From Candidatus Kryptoniota bacterium (GTDB taxonomy: Bacteria > Bacteroidota > Ignavibacteria > Kryptoniales > Kryptoniaceae), in NCBI GenBank assembly GCA_938074445.1, contig CALJEK010000031.1:1-64000 (forward strand): 64,000 nt of DNA, read 5' to 3'. Both the position numbers and the translations under genes were made by a program. The notes beneath the pieces were generated by a model, which was not told the origin of the DNA, ran no database searches, and saw nothing but the letters and a program-made list of their open reading frames with translations. Positions 43,420-53,125 of this stretch are shown here, piece by piece. How positions within the stretch are numbered: the stretch's first letter is position 1; the number at the start of each line of letters is the position of its first letter.

Positions 43420-45459
43420 TTATTTTTTCAAATACATATCAAGCCAATCTAAAACAATCGTCCACCACAATCTTGCATTTTGTGGCTTTAAGATATGATG
43501 TCCTTCGTCCGGAAAATAAAGCATCTTCGAGGGAACGCCCATCCTTTGTAAAGCTGTAAACATCATAAATCCTTGGCTGACATCAACTCTGTAATCAAGT
43601 TGTCCATGAATTACAAGCGTCGGCGTTTTAAAATTCTTGACATAATAACTTGGGGACCATTTCTTATACTGTTCTGGATTTGTCCACGGTGTCCCTTTAA
43701 ATTCCCATTCAGGGAACCACAACTCCTCCGTCGAGCCATACATACTTTGGAGATCAAATACGCCAGCATGCGAAACAAGACATTTAAATATTCCCCTATC
43801 ATTATGCCCAGCGATCCAATTTATCATATATCCACCATAAGAAGCCCCAGCAGCACCAATTCTGTCTTTATCAACAAAATCAAACTTCTTTATAACGTAA
43901 TCAACACCTTTCATTAAATCCTCAAAAACTTTCCCACCCCAATCTCCGCTTATTTCATCTGTAAACTTCTGCCCGTAGCCCGTCGAACCACGCGGATTTA
44001 TCATCACAACGACATAACCTCTTGAAGCAAACATTTGCGCATTCCATCTATAGTGAAAATTATCACCCCACATCGACTGCGGACCCCCGTGAATTAAAAA
44101 AACAGTCGGATATTTCACGCCGAATTTAAAAAATGGCGGTTTTAAAATAAACCCATGAACTTTTGTCCCACCAGCCCCAGCAAACCAAAAATCCTCAAGC
44201 GCGTTCATCTCAAGTTGAAGAAGTAAAGAATCATTATGATGTGTAAGTTGAACCGTTTCGAAATTAGAAAGATCAAGGCGATAAATTTCGGCTGGCTTAT
44301 TTATTGACTCCCTTTTAAAAATCAAGAACCTACCATCAGAAGTTATACCAATCTCCGTGTTGTAACTTCTCTGCGTTATCTGTTTAATCTCCCCTGTTTG
44401 AATGTTAATCCTGTAAATTGAGTTGTAACCTTGATCCTCCGCGGTGAAAAATATAAACTTGCTATCTGGAGACCAAATGACCTCTTCAACTGAGCGATCA
44501 AAATTTTCTGTTAAGTTAATTGTCTTCCCAGTTTCCCTTTCATAAAGCATCAATCTATATTTATCTGATTCGAAACCAGCTCTAAATTGCGCTCTGTAAG
44601 CTATATATCTCCCATCTGGGGAGTAAACGGGCTGATTGTCATTTGCCTTGTTCGTTGTGATTCTTTTTATACTTCCACCCTCGGGGGTTGTGATAAAAAG
44701 GTCATTGTTGGTGCTTATAGCGATCATCGTATCGGTGTTTCGAACAAAACAAATTTCTTTTCCATCGGGTGAAAAGGCATAATCAACCTTACCGCCAAGG
44801 TCTATGGGCGGTGTGTCGTAGTCCCCAGGAGTTACGTCAACTATCTTTCCAGTGTTAATCTCAACGGTAAATAGATGACTTCTTTTATCATCGATCCATC
44901 TGTTCCAGATTCTGAATGGTAATCTTGTGAAAATTTTAGCTTTTACCTTACTTGTCTCCTTTTCCTTTTCCCTTTTTAAATTACAATCGTTATCTGGACA
45001 ATCCGGGTAAACCTGTGATACAAAGGCAAGATATTTCCCATCCGGAGACCATATAACACCATCGGCACCAAGAGCCATATTCGTTATTTTCCTAACCTCC
45101 CCGCTTTCAAGCTCCGTAATGTAAACTTGGGGTTCGCCGTCCCGCGCTGAAATAAATGCAAGTTTTTTCCCATCAGGAGACCATGTTGGCGAATAACTTG
45201 AACCATCTTTTGTCAATTGCATAACTTTATCCCCATCAATTGAAACAAGATAAATATCTCTTCGCCCTTTATTCTCTTCCATACTATAAGATGTGACCAC
45301 ATAAGCAATCCACTTCCCATCAGGTGAAACAGACAAACCAGACACCCTTTTCATAGCCCAGAGGTCCTCAACAGTTATAGCTCTTTTCTGAGCATATGAT
45401 GGGAGAACAGTTAGGATAACCAACGAAAGGATGAAGATCAGGTAAATTTTCCTTGCCAT
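43420..45459 (-). CDS. Exported S9 family prolyl oligopeptidase/acylaminoacyl-peptidase
   Basis: A signal peptide (MARKIYLIFILSLVILTVLPSYAQ) directs export. Residues about 35-420 form a PD40/WD40-like beta-propeller (repeats SPDGKWIAYV, SPDGKKLAFISARDG, SPDGKYLAFVSQ, SPDGRYIAYRAQ). The C-terminal alpha/beta-hydrolase domain has the nucleophile in GAAGASYGGYMINW, the Asp in HGQLDYRVDVSQG and the His in DEGHHILKPQN. It would trim oligopeptides in the periplasm or outside. ATG at 45459, divergent from aroF. Confidence 0.95.
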   Translation of the reverse strand: MARKIYLIFILSLVILTVLPSYAQKRAITVEDLWAMKRVSGLSVSPDGKWIAYVVTSYSMEENKGRRDIYLVSIDGDKVMQLTKDGSSYSPTWSPDGKKLAFISARDGEPQVYITELESGEVRKITNMALGADGVIWSPDGKYLAFVSQVYPDCPDNDCNLKREKEKETSKVKAKIFTRLPFRIWNRWIDDKRSHLFTVEINTGKIVDVTPGDYDTPPIDLGGKVDYAFSPDGKEICFVRNTDTMIAISTNNDLFITTPEGGSIKRITTNKANDNQPVYSPDGRYIAYRAQFRAGFESDKYRLMLYERETGKTINLTENFDRSVEEVIWSPDSKFIFFTAEDQGYNSIYRINIQTGEIKQITQRSYNTEIGITSDGRFLIFKRESINKPAEIYRLDLSNFETVQLTHHNDSLLLQLEMNALEDFWFAGAGGTKVHGFILKPPFFKFGVKYPTVFLIHGGPQSMWGDNFHYRWNAQMFASRGYVVVMINPRGSTGYGQKFTDEISGDWGGKVFEDLMKGVDYVIKKFDFVDKDRIGAAGASYGGYMINWIAGHNDRGIFKCLVSHAGVFDLQSMYGSTEELWFPEWEFKGTPWTNPEQYKKWSPSYYVKNFKTPTLVIHGQLDYRVDVSQGFMMFTALQRMGVPSKMLYFPDEGHHILKPQNARLWWTIVLDWLDMYLKK

Positions 45460-45778
45460 GGTTTAAGTAACCTTTTGTTTTTAAACGTGCACAAAATTTT
45501 AATCAAAATTTGAAACTAATCCAACATACACTTGCAAAATGGGTATAAACTTTATATATTTTAGCAAAAAGCGAAATATCACGAGCAAATTAAAAATGAA
45601 ACGAAAAAGCCGAAACGGCAAAAATTTACTAATCCCCTTCCAATTTTACGCCCACTATTTCGCCCAATGGTGGCGCCACCATTGGGCATAAGATAAAATT
45701 CCAACCTCAAATAATTTATTTTTCAATGCAAAAATTTGCTATTTACACAAAACTATCATAAAAATGGAGGTGAAAAAT
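45460..45778. other. Intergenic region between S9 peptidase and aroF
   Basis: This is the only gene-free stretch above 300 bases. It holds a small GCCG-AAA-CGGC hairpin at 45609-45619, the 26-bp palindrome listed separately, and the GGAGGTGA ribosome site for aroF at 45766-45773. Both flanking genes point outward, so it must contain two promoters, but I could not choose -10/-35 boxes with confidence. Confidence 0.7.
45662..45687. repeat. 26-bp perfect palindrome upstream of aroF
   Basis: GCCCAATGGTGGCGCCACCATTGGGC is self-complementary over all 26 bases with no spacer. It is much more GC-rich than its surroundings and lies about 90 bases before the aroF start. It could be an operator for a dimeric regulator, a hairpin in the aroF leader, or a mobile palindromic element. 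No U-tract follows on the plus strand. Confidence 0.85.
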
Positions 45779-46801
45779 ATGATCGTTGTTATGGAACCCG
45801 ACGCAACGGAGGAAGAAATTCAAAATGTCATAAAAATTTTAAACGAATACGGCTTTGATGTCCACCGTTCAACCGGCGTCACAAGAACTGTGCTCGGAGC
45901 AATAGGGGTAAAGCCTGATTTCGACCATAGAAATATCCAACTCCTACCGGGCGTTGCCGAAGTGTATAGAATAACAGAACCTTATAAACTCGCAAATCGC
46001 GCCTTTAAACACGAAGGAACGGTAATAAATATAAACGGGGTAAAAATAGGCAGTAACATCGAAGAGATAGTCATAATGGCTGGTCCGTGCGCCGTTGAAA
46101 GCGAAGAACAGATATTCACAATAGCAAAACATGTAGCCGAGCATGGCGCTAAAATTTTAAGAGGCGGGGCATTTAAACCCAGAACTTCACCGTATTCATT
46201 TCAGGGACTTGGTGAAGAGGGATTAAAGCTTTTAAGGTCAGCTGCCGATGAATATGGACTGCTTGTTATCACCGAGGTCCTTGATACTAAAGACATAGAC
46301 CTCGTTGCAAAATATGCTGATATACTTCAAGTAGGTGCAAGGAACATGCAAAATTTCTCATTGTTAAAAGAACTTGGTAAAATTAATAAACCTGTGATGC
46401 TAAAAAGAGGACTCGCTGCAACAATTGAGGAATGGCTTATGGCTGCTGAATACATACTCGCCGGAGGAAACCATAATGTTATACTTTGCGAGAGAGGAAT
46501 TAGAACCTTTGAAACATCAACAAGAAATACGCTCGATATAAATGCAATTCCAGTTATACACAAAAAAAGCCACCTACCAATTGTCGCTGACCCATCACAT
46601 GCAACAGGAATAAGAGATAAAGTTATACCTATAGCAAGAGCTGCGATCGCAGCAGGTGCTGATGGGTTAATCGTTGAAGTGCATCATCAACCAGAAAAAG
46701 CGAAATCAGATGGACCTCAATCTCTATACCTTGAACAATTCACACAACTTATGAATGAAGTAAGAAAAATAGCTGAGGCGATAGGAAGGAAAATTCAATA
46801 A
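45779..46801 (+). CDS. aroF: 3-deoxy-7-phosphoheptulonate (DAHP) synthase, type I-beta
   Basis: This enzyme condenses PEP with erythrose 4-phosphate to start the shikimate pathway. The N-terminal ferredoxin-like regulatory domain ([33 protein letters not shown]) resembles that of Thermotoga DAHP synthase, which confers aromatic amino acid inhibition. The TIM barrel has [41 protein letters not shown] and ADPSHATG. Start at the ATG at 45779, because GGAGGTGA lies five bases upstream, rather than the ATG at 45764 that overlaps that site. It heads aroF-tyrA. Confidence 0.95.
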   Translation: MIVVMEPDATEEEIQNVIKILNEYGFDVHRSTGVTRTVLGAIGVKPDFDHRNIQLLPGVAEVYRITEPYKLANRAFKHEGTVININGVKIGSNIEEIVIMAGPCAVESEEQIFTIAKHVAEHGAKILRGGAFKPRTSPYSFQGLGEEGLKLLRSAADEYGLLVITEVLDTKDIDLVAKYADILQVGARNMQNFSLLKELGKINKPVMLKRGLAATIEEWLMAAEYILAGGNHNVILCERGIRTFETSTRNTLDINAIPVIHKKSHLPIVADPSHATGIRDKVIPIARAAIAAGADGLIVEVHHQPEKAKSDGPQSLYLEQFTQLMNEVRKIAEAIGRKIQ

Positions 46802-46816
46802 ATTTTGCCAAACACA

Positions 46817-47908
46817 ATGATATTTAGAAAAATTTCAATCATAGGAACTGGCTTAATTGGGGGCTCGATAGCCCTCTCTTTGAGACAATCAAAGGAATAT
46901 AATTTCACAATCACAGGGTTTGACACTAACCCTGATGCCCTTAATCTTGCACTTGAGCTCGGTGCAATTGACAAAAAAGCCGATTCAATTGAAGAAGCAG
47001 TGAAAGACGCCGATGTGGTGTTTTTATGCACACCCATTAGCGAAATCTTACAACAACTTCACACAGTATCGAAACATGTAAAACCTGGAACAGTAATAAC
47101 AGATGTCGGAAGCGTCAAGAAAATTATTTTAAAGGAAGCTGAAAAAATTAAAAACGATGTTTATTTCATCGGCGGTCACCCTATGGCTGGGTCAGAAAGA
47201 AAAGGTATATTATCTGCAGACCCATTCCTCTTTGAGAACGCAGTATATGTATTATGTCCGAAATTCAATGTCCCAATAAAAATGGTAAACGAATTCATCG
47301 AACTAATAAAGTTAACAGGAGCAAACATAATCCTGCTTGATCCAGAAATTCATGACAGAATAGCTGGCTATATCAGCCATCTGCCACAATTAATCGCCGT
47401 CTTGCTTGTCAACACTGTCGGGAGTATGGGACCTGATTACCTTTCACTGTCAGGAGGTGGATTTAAGGACTTAACACGAATTGCATCAAGCCAATTTGAA
47501 ATATGGCACGATATAATCTCGTTCAATAGAGAAAAAATAATTGAAGCGCTTGATAACTTTATAAACGGGCTTAGCAAATACAGAGAGATTATCAAATCCG
47601 ACAAAATAGGCGAATTAAAATCTGAGTTTGACAATGCTTTTAAACTTCGAAACGAAATTCCATCCAGCCGAAAGGGCTTTCTCAATGTCCTATACGATGT
47701 GTTCATAATGGTTGAGGATAAACCGGGCGTTTTAAGCAAAATCTCAACAGCGTTATATAAAGGGGGATTAAACATAAAGGATATCGAACTTCTGCGCGTC
47801 AGAGAGGGAATAGGTGGAACATTTCGCCTCTCGTTTGGAAGTGAAAGCGACGCAAGAAAAGCTATTGAGATAATAAACGAACTGGGATACAAAGTTTTCA
47901 CGAGATGA
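46817..47908 (+). CDS. tyrA: Prephenate dehydrogenase with C-terminal ACT domain
   Basis: TyrA oxidatively decarboxylates prephenate to hydroxyphenylpyruvate. The Rossmann fold begins ISIIGTGLIGGSIALSL; the catalytic regions are VVFLCTPISEI, TDVGSVKK, GGHPMAGSERKGI and ISHLPQLIAVLL. Residues about 290-363 form an ACT domain (VEDKPGVLSKISTALYKGGL), the usual site of tyrosine feedback. I use the ATG at 46817 instead of the TTG four codons earlier. It follows aroF by 15 bases and overlaps the next gene by four. Confidence 0.95.
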   Translation: MIFRKISIIGTGLIGGSIALSLRQSKEYNFTITGFDTNPDALNLALELGAIDKKADSIEEAVKDADVVFLCTPISEILQQLHTVSKHVKPGTVITDVGSVKKIILKEAEKIKNDVYFIGGHPMAGSERKGILSADPFLFENAVYVLCPKFNVPIKMVNEFIELIKLTGANIILLDPEIHDRIAGYISHLPQLIAVLLVNTVGSMGPDYLSLSGGGFKDLTRIASSQFEIWHDIISFNREKIIEALDNFINGLSKYREIIKSDKIGELKSEFDNAFKLRNEIPSSRKGFLNVLYDVFIMVEDKPGVLSKISTALYKGGLNIKDIELLRVREGIGGTFRLSFGSESDARKAIEIINELGYKVFTR

Positions 47909-48498
47909 TAGAAAAGATTTTAAACATATTCAAAAGAAAAACCGAACAAGAAGAAAATCCCGAGATAAAAATAACACCAAGAACCCTCGTCGTCCTGTGT
48001 GGCGTTGCGGGAAGTGGAAAATCAACATTTGCTAAGAAATTTTTTAAAAGAACTCAAATAGTATCATCCGACAATTGCAGAGCTGTTATCTCCGATAACC
48101 CAGCAAACCAAGCGGTATCCAAACATGCATTTGACCTCTTTTATTTCATAATCGAGAAAAGATTACTCGTCGGAAGATTGACAGTTGCAGATGCAACATC
48201 ACTTTCAAAAGAAACAAGGCGACAACTAATTGAGATAGCAAGGAAATACGGGTTTAAAGTTGTAATAATCATTTTTGACATCCCACTTGAGATTTGCATA
48301 GAAAGGGATCAAAAAAGACCAAGAAAAGTAGGTGAACAAGTCATACGAAATCAATACATAAATTTTCTCGAAGCGAAAAAATCGATCCCAACCGAAGGAT
48401 TTGATGAAATTTTTATTTTAAATGAAAAAACACTCGACACAGCAACCGTCAGAATTATCCCCCCTTATACAACCTCGAATAACTCAGCAAGCCTTTGA
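47905..48498 (+). CDS. P-loop kinase resembling bacterial polynucleotide kinase (Pnkp kinase domain)
   Basis: A 197-aa AAA_33-type P-loop protein. Walker A is GVAGSGKSTFAKKFF, then VSSDNCRAVI, VADATSLSKETRRQLIEIARKYG and RDQKRPRKVGEQVIRNQY. These match the 5'-kinase domain of bacterial Pnkp, but the phosphatase and ligase domains are absent. It might phosphorylate RNA/DNA ends or a small molecule. ATGA overlap couples it to tyrA, with no obvious functional link. The last 34 bases overlap the convergent membrane-protein gene. Confidence 0.8.
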   Translation: MIEKILNIFKRKTEQEENPEIKITPRTLVVLCGVAGSGKSTFAKKFFKRTQIVSSDNCRAVISDNPANQAVSKHAFDLFYFIIEKRLLVGRLTVADATSLSKETRRQLIEIARKYGFKVVIIIFDIPLEICIERDQKRPRKVGEQVIRNQYINFLEAKKSIPTEGFDEIFILNEKTLDTATVRIIPPYTTSNNSASL

Positions 48499-49307
48499 TT
48501 TTTCCTCAATATAGCGATTAAAAAATTCTGCATTGAATAAACTTCTACAGCAAAAGCCGGAAATCCAAGATATCCTAAAAGTGGCATTTCAAAAATCTTA
48601 GGACCAGCGAACGGAATCGGAACAGTATAAATCCATTTACCAATAGCCCAATAATTCCAAAATTCCCAAAGCACACCACATATCAAACCAGCAAGAAAAA
48701 GAGAAAGCAATGTAGTCACCTTACCTTTCTCAAATTCTCTGAATAAGCTTTCTCCACCAAGTTTGTAATTTAACGGCTCGAGAAGAAAGACAAAACCAAC
48801 CCAAACGAAAGCAAAAAGATAAGAAGCCACTTCAGATGGCAAAACCAAAGGAACAACTAAAAAAAGCAAACCTAAAATAAAATAAACTGTCAATTTTCTA
48901 TCCGTCGTTCTCGAAGGTTTCTTATTCACATTCTTAAAAAATGGGGTGATAAGCTGACTTGTCTCAAGTATAGCAGGGAAAATTGTAGCAAATGACCAAA
49001 CATAACCAACTGTCCTTGCAAACGCATTCTCTGGCAAACCAACATAGTACCAATTTTTAAGATGAAAATTATATGCTTCAAAAATCAACCAACATATAAT
49101 CGACCACGGCAACATAATTAAAAACTCGGTAGTGCGAGTTTTAATTAAAGAACTTTTGTAAAGCTTGAAATTTAACGCATCGACGAATAAAATATATCCA
49201 GTCCAAACAATTGGAGTGAAATAAATCCCGACAACTTCAACCTTGAGGAAAAGTAAAACTTCAGCGGTCAAGATTATGAATATCCCCAAATACCCATAAA
49301 ACGGCAT
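48465..49307 (-). CDS. Duplicated multi-pass membrane protein of unknown function
   Basis: A 280-aa protein with about eight hydrophobic helices and two related halves. Half one: FTPIVWTGYILFVDALNFKLYKSSL, then WSIICWLIFEAYNFHLKNWYYVG. Half two: FAFVWVGFVFLLEPLNYKLGGESL, then GLICGVLWEFWNYWAIGKWIYTVP. The repeated D/E-x-LN-x-KL and W-x-(I/E)-F-E/W-x-YN-x-(H/W) motifs in the membrane are unusual. I do not recognise the family; carotenoid-cyclase-like small membrane enzymes are a loose comparison only. It lies after two TPM-domain genes. Confidence 0.7.
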   Translation of the reverse strand: MPFYGYLGIFIILTAEVLLFLKVEVVGIYFTPIVWTGYILFVDALNFKLYKSSLIKTRTTEFLIMLPWSIICWLIFEAYNFHLKNWYYVGLPENAFARTVGYVWSFATIFPAILETSQLITPFFKNVNKKPSRTTDRKLTVYFILGLLFLVVPLVLPSEVASYLFAFVWVGFVFLLEPLNYKLGGESLFREFEKGKVTTLLSLFLAGLICGVLWEFWNYWAIGKWIYTVPIPFAGPKIFEMPLLGYLGFPAFAVEVYSMQNFLIAILRKNQRLAELFEVV

Positions 49308-49336
49308 AGGATTCTAAGGCTTTATTTTTCAGATTA

Positions 49337-49789
49337 TCATCTTACCTCAACATCGTTTGAGAGTTCATTTTTATCGTCGGGCTTTATCGGAAAATGTTGC
49401 GAAAGGATTTCGCCGATTTCGTCAAGCCCTTCCATAATTCCATCAAGATATTTACCTTGCTTAAATTGTTCAGCTATTTTATTCGCAATCTTCTGCCATG
49501 TTTCATTCTCAACTTTTTCATTTATCCCCTTGTCCGCAACTATTTGAAGTTTCCTCTCGGAAAGAAGTATATAAACGAGCACACCTGTTTGATCCCGTGT
49601 TTTATCCATTTCAAGTCTATAAAATTCCTTCACAGCCATATCAAAAACAGACATTTTTCTCTCAAGCAAGCTCCTCTTTTCGTGAATTGAAACTCTAATT
49701 TCACCACTTGTTCTTTTTTCTATCTGCGCAATCTTTTCAGAAATTTTTCTTAAATCTTCTTTCGTGAAAATATCTTTTACTTTGAGCAC
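49337..49789 (-). CDS. TPM-domain protein, cytoplasmic or peripheral form
   Basis: A 150-aa TPM (DUF477) domain without a signal peptide: IAQIEKRTSGEIRVSIHEKRS, GVLVYILLSERKLQIVADKGIN and LDGIMEGLDEIGEIL. This is the COG3762 form that usually accompanies a membrane TPM protein of the YgcG type, as here, 22 bases upstream in the transcript. The function is not established; TPM domains in plants act in photosystem repair as phosphatases. Confidence 0.88.
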   Translation of the reverse strand: MLKVKDIFTKEDLRKISEKIAQIEKRTSGEIRVSIHEKRSLLERKMSVFDMAVKEFYRLEMDKTRDQTGVLVYILLSERKLQIVADKGINEKVENETWQKIANKIAEQFKQGKYLDGIMEGLDEIGEILSQHFPIKPDDKNELSNDVEVR

Positions 49790-49811
49790 GCTATTTTAGA
49801 AACTTTGTTTT

Positions 49812-50606
49812 TTACCAGCTGCTGCTCGCCCCTCCACCTCCGAAGCTTCCACCTCCGCCAGACCAGCCACCACCGCTAAATCCACCACCTGATGACCACC
49901 CACCCCAGTATCCGCCACCTCTTCTTCTCTCACTCATTGAGCTCAACAACCAAAGCCATAACAAAGATGAATCATGCCCTTTTGAATGAACTGAATAATG
50001 CCTCACGTTCGCTATCATAGAACCAAAAAATGCCAACAAAACGAGACCAACTATAATAAGCGCAAGAATTGTTCCAACTTTTGTTTCTGCTTTTTTGCGT
50101 GGATCGGCTTTAAACTCACCTTTTGTCGCTGAAATTATAGCGTCAATCCCAGCGTCTATCCCACCGTAATAATCCCCTTGCCTAAATTTCGGACGCACTA
50201 TGTTCCTCAAAATCTGATCACACAAAGCATCTGGCAAAGCACCCTCAAGCCCATAGCCAACCTCAAGGCGCATTTTTCTATCTTGGATTGCTATCAAAAA
50301 AAGAACACCGTTATCCTTTCCAACTTGACCAAGTCTATTTTTCTCGACAACTTTGATCGAAAAATCTTCAAGGTCTTCGCCCTCAAGAGATGGAATGATC
50401 AAAATAGCAATCTGATTTGTTGTCTCGTTTTCAAACTTAGCAAGTTTATGCTCAAGCGCACTTATTTGCCCAGCAGTTAAAACTCCTGCTAAATCTGTCA
50501 CACGCTGCGTTAATTTAGGTATCTCGAGCTTAGCGAAGGCAAACGTAAAGCAAAACAGAAACAGTAAAGCCAAATAAAACCTTTTCACCAAAATGAATTC
50601 CTTCAC
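49812..50606 (-). CDS. TPM-domain membrane protein with glycine/serine-rich tail (YgcG-like)
   Basis: Signal peptide (KRFYLALLFLFCFTFAFA), periplasmic TPM domain (residues about 30-165; RVTDLAGVLTAGQISALEHKL, NQIAILIIPSLEGEDLE, MRLEVGYGLEGALPD), one membrane helix (ILALIIVGLVLLAFFGSMI) and a C-terminal Gly/Ser/Trp low-complexity tail of about 40 residues (YWGGWSSGGGFSGGGW). This is the COG1512 layout. A LemA gene normally lies next to it; none is here. It starts downstream of a terminator after the malic enzyme gene. Confidence 0.9.
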   Translation of the reverse strand: MKEFILVKRFYLALLFLFCFTFAFAKLEIPKLTQRVTDLAGVLTAGQISALEHKLAKFENETTNQIAILIIPSLEGEDLEDFSIKVVEKNRLGQVGKDNGVLFLIAIQDRKMRLEVGYGLEGALPDALCDQILRNIVRPKFRQGDYYGGIDAGIDAIISATKGEFKADPRKKAETKVGTILALIIVGLVLLAFFGSMIANVRHYSVHSKGHDSSLLWLWLLSSMSERRRGGGYWGGWSSGGGFSGGGWSGGGGSFGGGGASSSW

Positions 50607-50621
50607 TTTATTTTCAATCTA

Positions 50622-50650
50622 ACTGGGGGACTTTAATAAGTCCCCCTAGT
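50622..50650 (-). terminator. Terminator after malic enzyme gene
   Basis: GGGGGACTT pairs with AAGTCCCCC across a TAAT loop, with an additional ACT/AGT base. It ends the malic enzyme transcript six bases after its stop and precedes the YgcG-like gene. The following tract is only moderately T-rich. Confidence 0.8.
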
Positions 50651-50655
50651 TTCTA

Positions 50656-52944
50656 TTACCTGCCGTTAACTCTTTCTTTTTCAATTGCCTCAGCAACTGC
50701 TATAGCTGCCATATTTACGATCTCACTCACTTCAGCTCCCGTTTGAAGAACATGAACAGGCTTCTTCATTCCCATAAGAATTGGTCCAATCACATCGGCA
50801 CCGCCAATTCTATAAACAAGCTTATAAGCAATGTTTGCAGAGTTAAGGTCTGGGAATATCAAAACATTTGCTGGACCTTTACCTCTTAAAGCTGAAAACG
50901 GATACATCTCTTCTATTATCTCTGGGACAACTGCGGTGTCAGCCTGCATCTCACCATCAACTATAAGGTCTGGAGCTTTCTGCTTTACAATTTCAACCGC
51001 TTTCTTAACCTTCAAAGAGTATGAATTTTCCGTGCTTCCAAAATTGCTGAACGAAAGCAAAGCAACGACTGGTTCAATGTTAAATCTTTTTGCCGTTTCA
51101 GCAGATGCAATCGCTATCTCAGCAAGTTCCTCGGGAGTTGGATCAATGTTAACAGTTGTATCTGCAAAGAAAAATGTACCCTTCTTCGTTATCATAATAT
51201 AAAGTCCTGAAACCCGCGTAAATCTTTCATCCATTCTTATAATTTGAAGAGCTGGGCGAATTGTATCAGGATAGTGAGATGTCAAACCAGAAATCAATCC
51301 ATCGGCATCTCCCATTCTTACCATCATCGCGCCAAAATAATTTGGCAGAGCCATAATTTTACGAGCCTCTTTCAAAGTCACACCCTTACGTTGACGCAAG
51401 CGATAATACTCATAAACATATTCATCGAATTTCGGATATTTCAACGGCTCAACAATTTTAACATCTTTCAAACTAAGTTTATTTTCCTCAATCTTTTGCT
51501 TTATCAAGCTCTCTGAACCAATTAAAATTGGCTTCGCTATCCCTTCGTCAATCAAAATTTGACTTGCCTTCAAAATTTTTACTTCCTCGCCCTCTGGGAA
51601 AACAATTCGTTTTGGATTCTTCTTAGCAATTGCAAAGATTGGTCGCATAATCTCACGCGATATACCCAGGCGAACCTCAAGTTGATGTTTATACTCTTCC
51701 CAATCCGTAATTTGAACTCTTGCAACTCCACTTTCAATTGCAGCCTTTGCAACCGCTGGAGCAACCCATGTCAAAACACGCGGATCGAACGGCTTTGGAA
51801 TTATGTAACTTCTCCCAAACTCAAGTTTTTCCCCGCCGTAAGCGCGAATGACCGAGTCGGGGACATCCTGCTTTGCAAGTTGAGCAAGTGCCCTAGCTGC
51901 TGCAAGCTTCATCTCTTCATTTATCGCCTTCGCCCTAACATCAAGCGCGCCCCTGAAAATAAACGGAAAACCAAGAACATTGTTAACTTGATTCGGATAG
52001 TCCGACCGCCCAGTTGCCATTATTACATCATCGCGCGCTTCAATTGCGTCTTCATAACTTATCTCAGGGTCGGGATTTGCCATCGCGAAAACAATTGGAT
52101 TATCCGCCATTGTTTTCAACATTTCCTTAGTAACAACATTACCAATTGATAAGCCAACAAATACATCAGCTCCAACAAGCGCGTCTTTCAAAGTTGCACC
52201 ATCACCAAATCTTGTGGTCGCAAACTCTTCCTTGTATGGGTTCATACCTTCTTTTCTTCCCTTGTAAATGACACCTTTAGTATCGCACATAATTATGTTC
52301 TCTCTCTTAACGCCGAGAAGAACATAAAATCTTGCACATGCTATAGCAGATGCGCCCGCACCGTTGAAAACAACCACAACTTCATCAATTTTCTTTCCAG
52401 CAAGTTCAAGCGCGTTCAAAAGTGCAGCCCCACTTATGATTGCTGTCCCATGTTGATCATCGTGAAAAACCGGAATGCTCATTCTCCTCTTCAACTCCTC
52501 CTCAATATAAAAACATTCAGGTGCTTTAATATCTTCAAGATTAATTCCACCGAAAGTTGGTTCAAGAGCTGCAACTATCTCAATTATCTTGTCCGGGTCC
52601 TTTTCATTGATCTCAATATCAATCGCGTCAATATCGGCGAATTTTTTGAACAAAACCGCTTTCCCCTCCATAACAGGTTTTCCCGCAAGCGCTCCAATAT
52701 CTCCAAGTCCTAAAACCGCTGTGCCATTGGAAATTACCGCAACAAAATTTCCTTTCATAGTATACTCATACGCTAAATCCGGATTCTTATATATCTCTTT
52801 GCACGGCTCAGCTACTCCAGGAGTATAAGCAAGCGAGAGGTCCCTTTGTGTTAAACACGGCTTTGAAGGTATAATTTCAAGCTTACCTTTTCGTCCACTG
52901 CTGTGGTACTCGAGGGCTTCCTCGCGACGAATTTTGACTCCCAT
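50656..52944 (-). CDS. maeB: NADP-dependent malic enzyme fused to phosphate acetyltransferase-like domain
   Basis: Residues 1-410 are malic enzyme: [51 protein letters not shown] and the dinucleotide fold [16 protein letters not shown]. Residues about 430-760 are a PTA-like domain ([20 protein letters not shown], and [26 protein letters not shown]), which in MaeB binds acetyl-CoA as regulator. The 762-aa length is typical. It makes pyruvate and NADPH from malate. An AAAGGAGG ribosome site precedes the ATG. Consistent with dicarboxylate use together with the DASS transporter and succinate dehydrogenase. Confidence 0.96.
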   Translation of the reverse strand: MGVKIRREEALEYHSSGRKGKLEIIPSKPCLTQRDLSLAYTPGVAEPCKEIYKNPDLAYEYTMKGNFVAVISNGTAVLGLGDIGALAGKPVMEGKAVLFKKFADIDAIDIEINEKDPDKIIEIVAALEPTFGGINLEDIKAPECFYIEEELKRRMSIPVFHDDQHGTAIISGAALLNALELAGKKIDEVVVVFNGAGASAIACARFYVLLGVKRENIIMCDTKGVIYKGRKEGMNPYKEEFATTRFGDGATLKDALVGADVFVGLSIGNVVTKEMLKTMADNPIVFAMANPDPEISYEDAIEARDDVIMATGRSDYPNQVNNVLGFPFIFRGALDVRAKAINEEMKLAAARALAQLAKQDVPDSVIRAYGGEKLEFGRSYIIPKPFDPRVLTWVAPAVAKAAIESGVARVQITDWEEYKHQLEVRLGISREIMRPIFAIAKKNPKRIVFPEGEEVKILKASQILIDEGIAKPILIGSESLIKQKIEENKLSLKDVKIVEPLKYPKFDEYVYEYYRLRQRKGVTLKEARKIMALPNYFGAMMVRMGDADGLISGLTSHYPDTIRPALQIIRMDERFTRVSGLYIMITKKGTFFFADTTVNIDPTPEELAEIAIASAETAKRFNIEPVVALLSFSNFGSTENSYSLKVKKAVEIVKQKAPDLIVDGEMQADTAVVPEIIEEMYPFSALRGKGPANVLIFPDLNSANIAYKLVYRIGGADVIGPILMGMKKPVHVLQTGAEVSEIVNMAAIAVAEAIEKERVNGR

Positions 52945-53125
52945 AGTGGGTCCTCCTTTAAGGATTTGTTTTAAAGTTTTTAACTAAATAAAGGCAAGCA
53001 AGGTGCTTGTAAAAGCATATGTGGTTTTCCATAAAAACTCAAAGATTTATTTTTCGAGGTTAATTTACCAAAATTAAAGAAAACAGACAAGACCCCGCCG
53101 AATCAAGACTTTGAAAACTCGGAAA

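Noticed and set aside
45609-45619. GCCGAAACGGC hairpin upstream of aroF as a terminator
   Set aside because: A 4-bp stem is too weak and both flanking genes point away from it.
47437-47901. 154-aa minus-strand ORF inside tyrA
   Set aside because: Antisense to the ACT and catalytic regions of tyrA; no domain and no ribosome site.
51559-52149. 196-aa plus-strand ORF inside the malic enzyme gene
   Set aside because: It is antisense to a clear maeB coding region, has low-complexity composition and matches no family; a shadow ORF.
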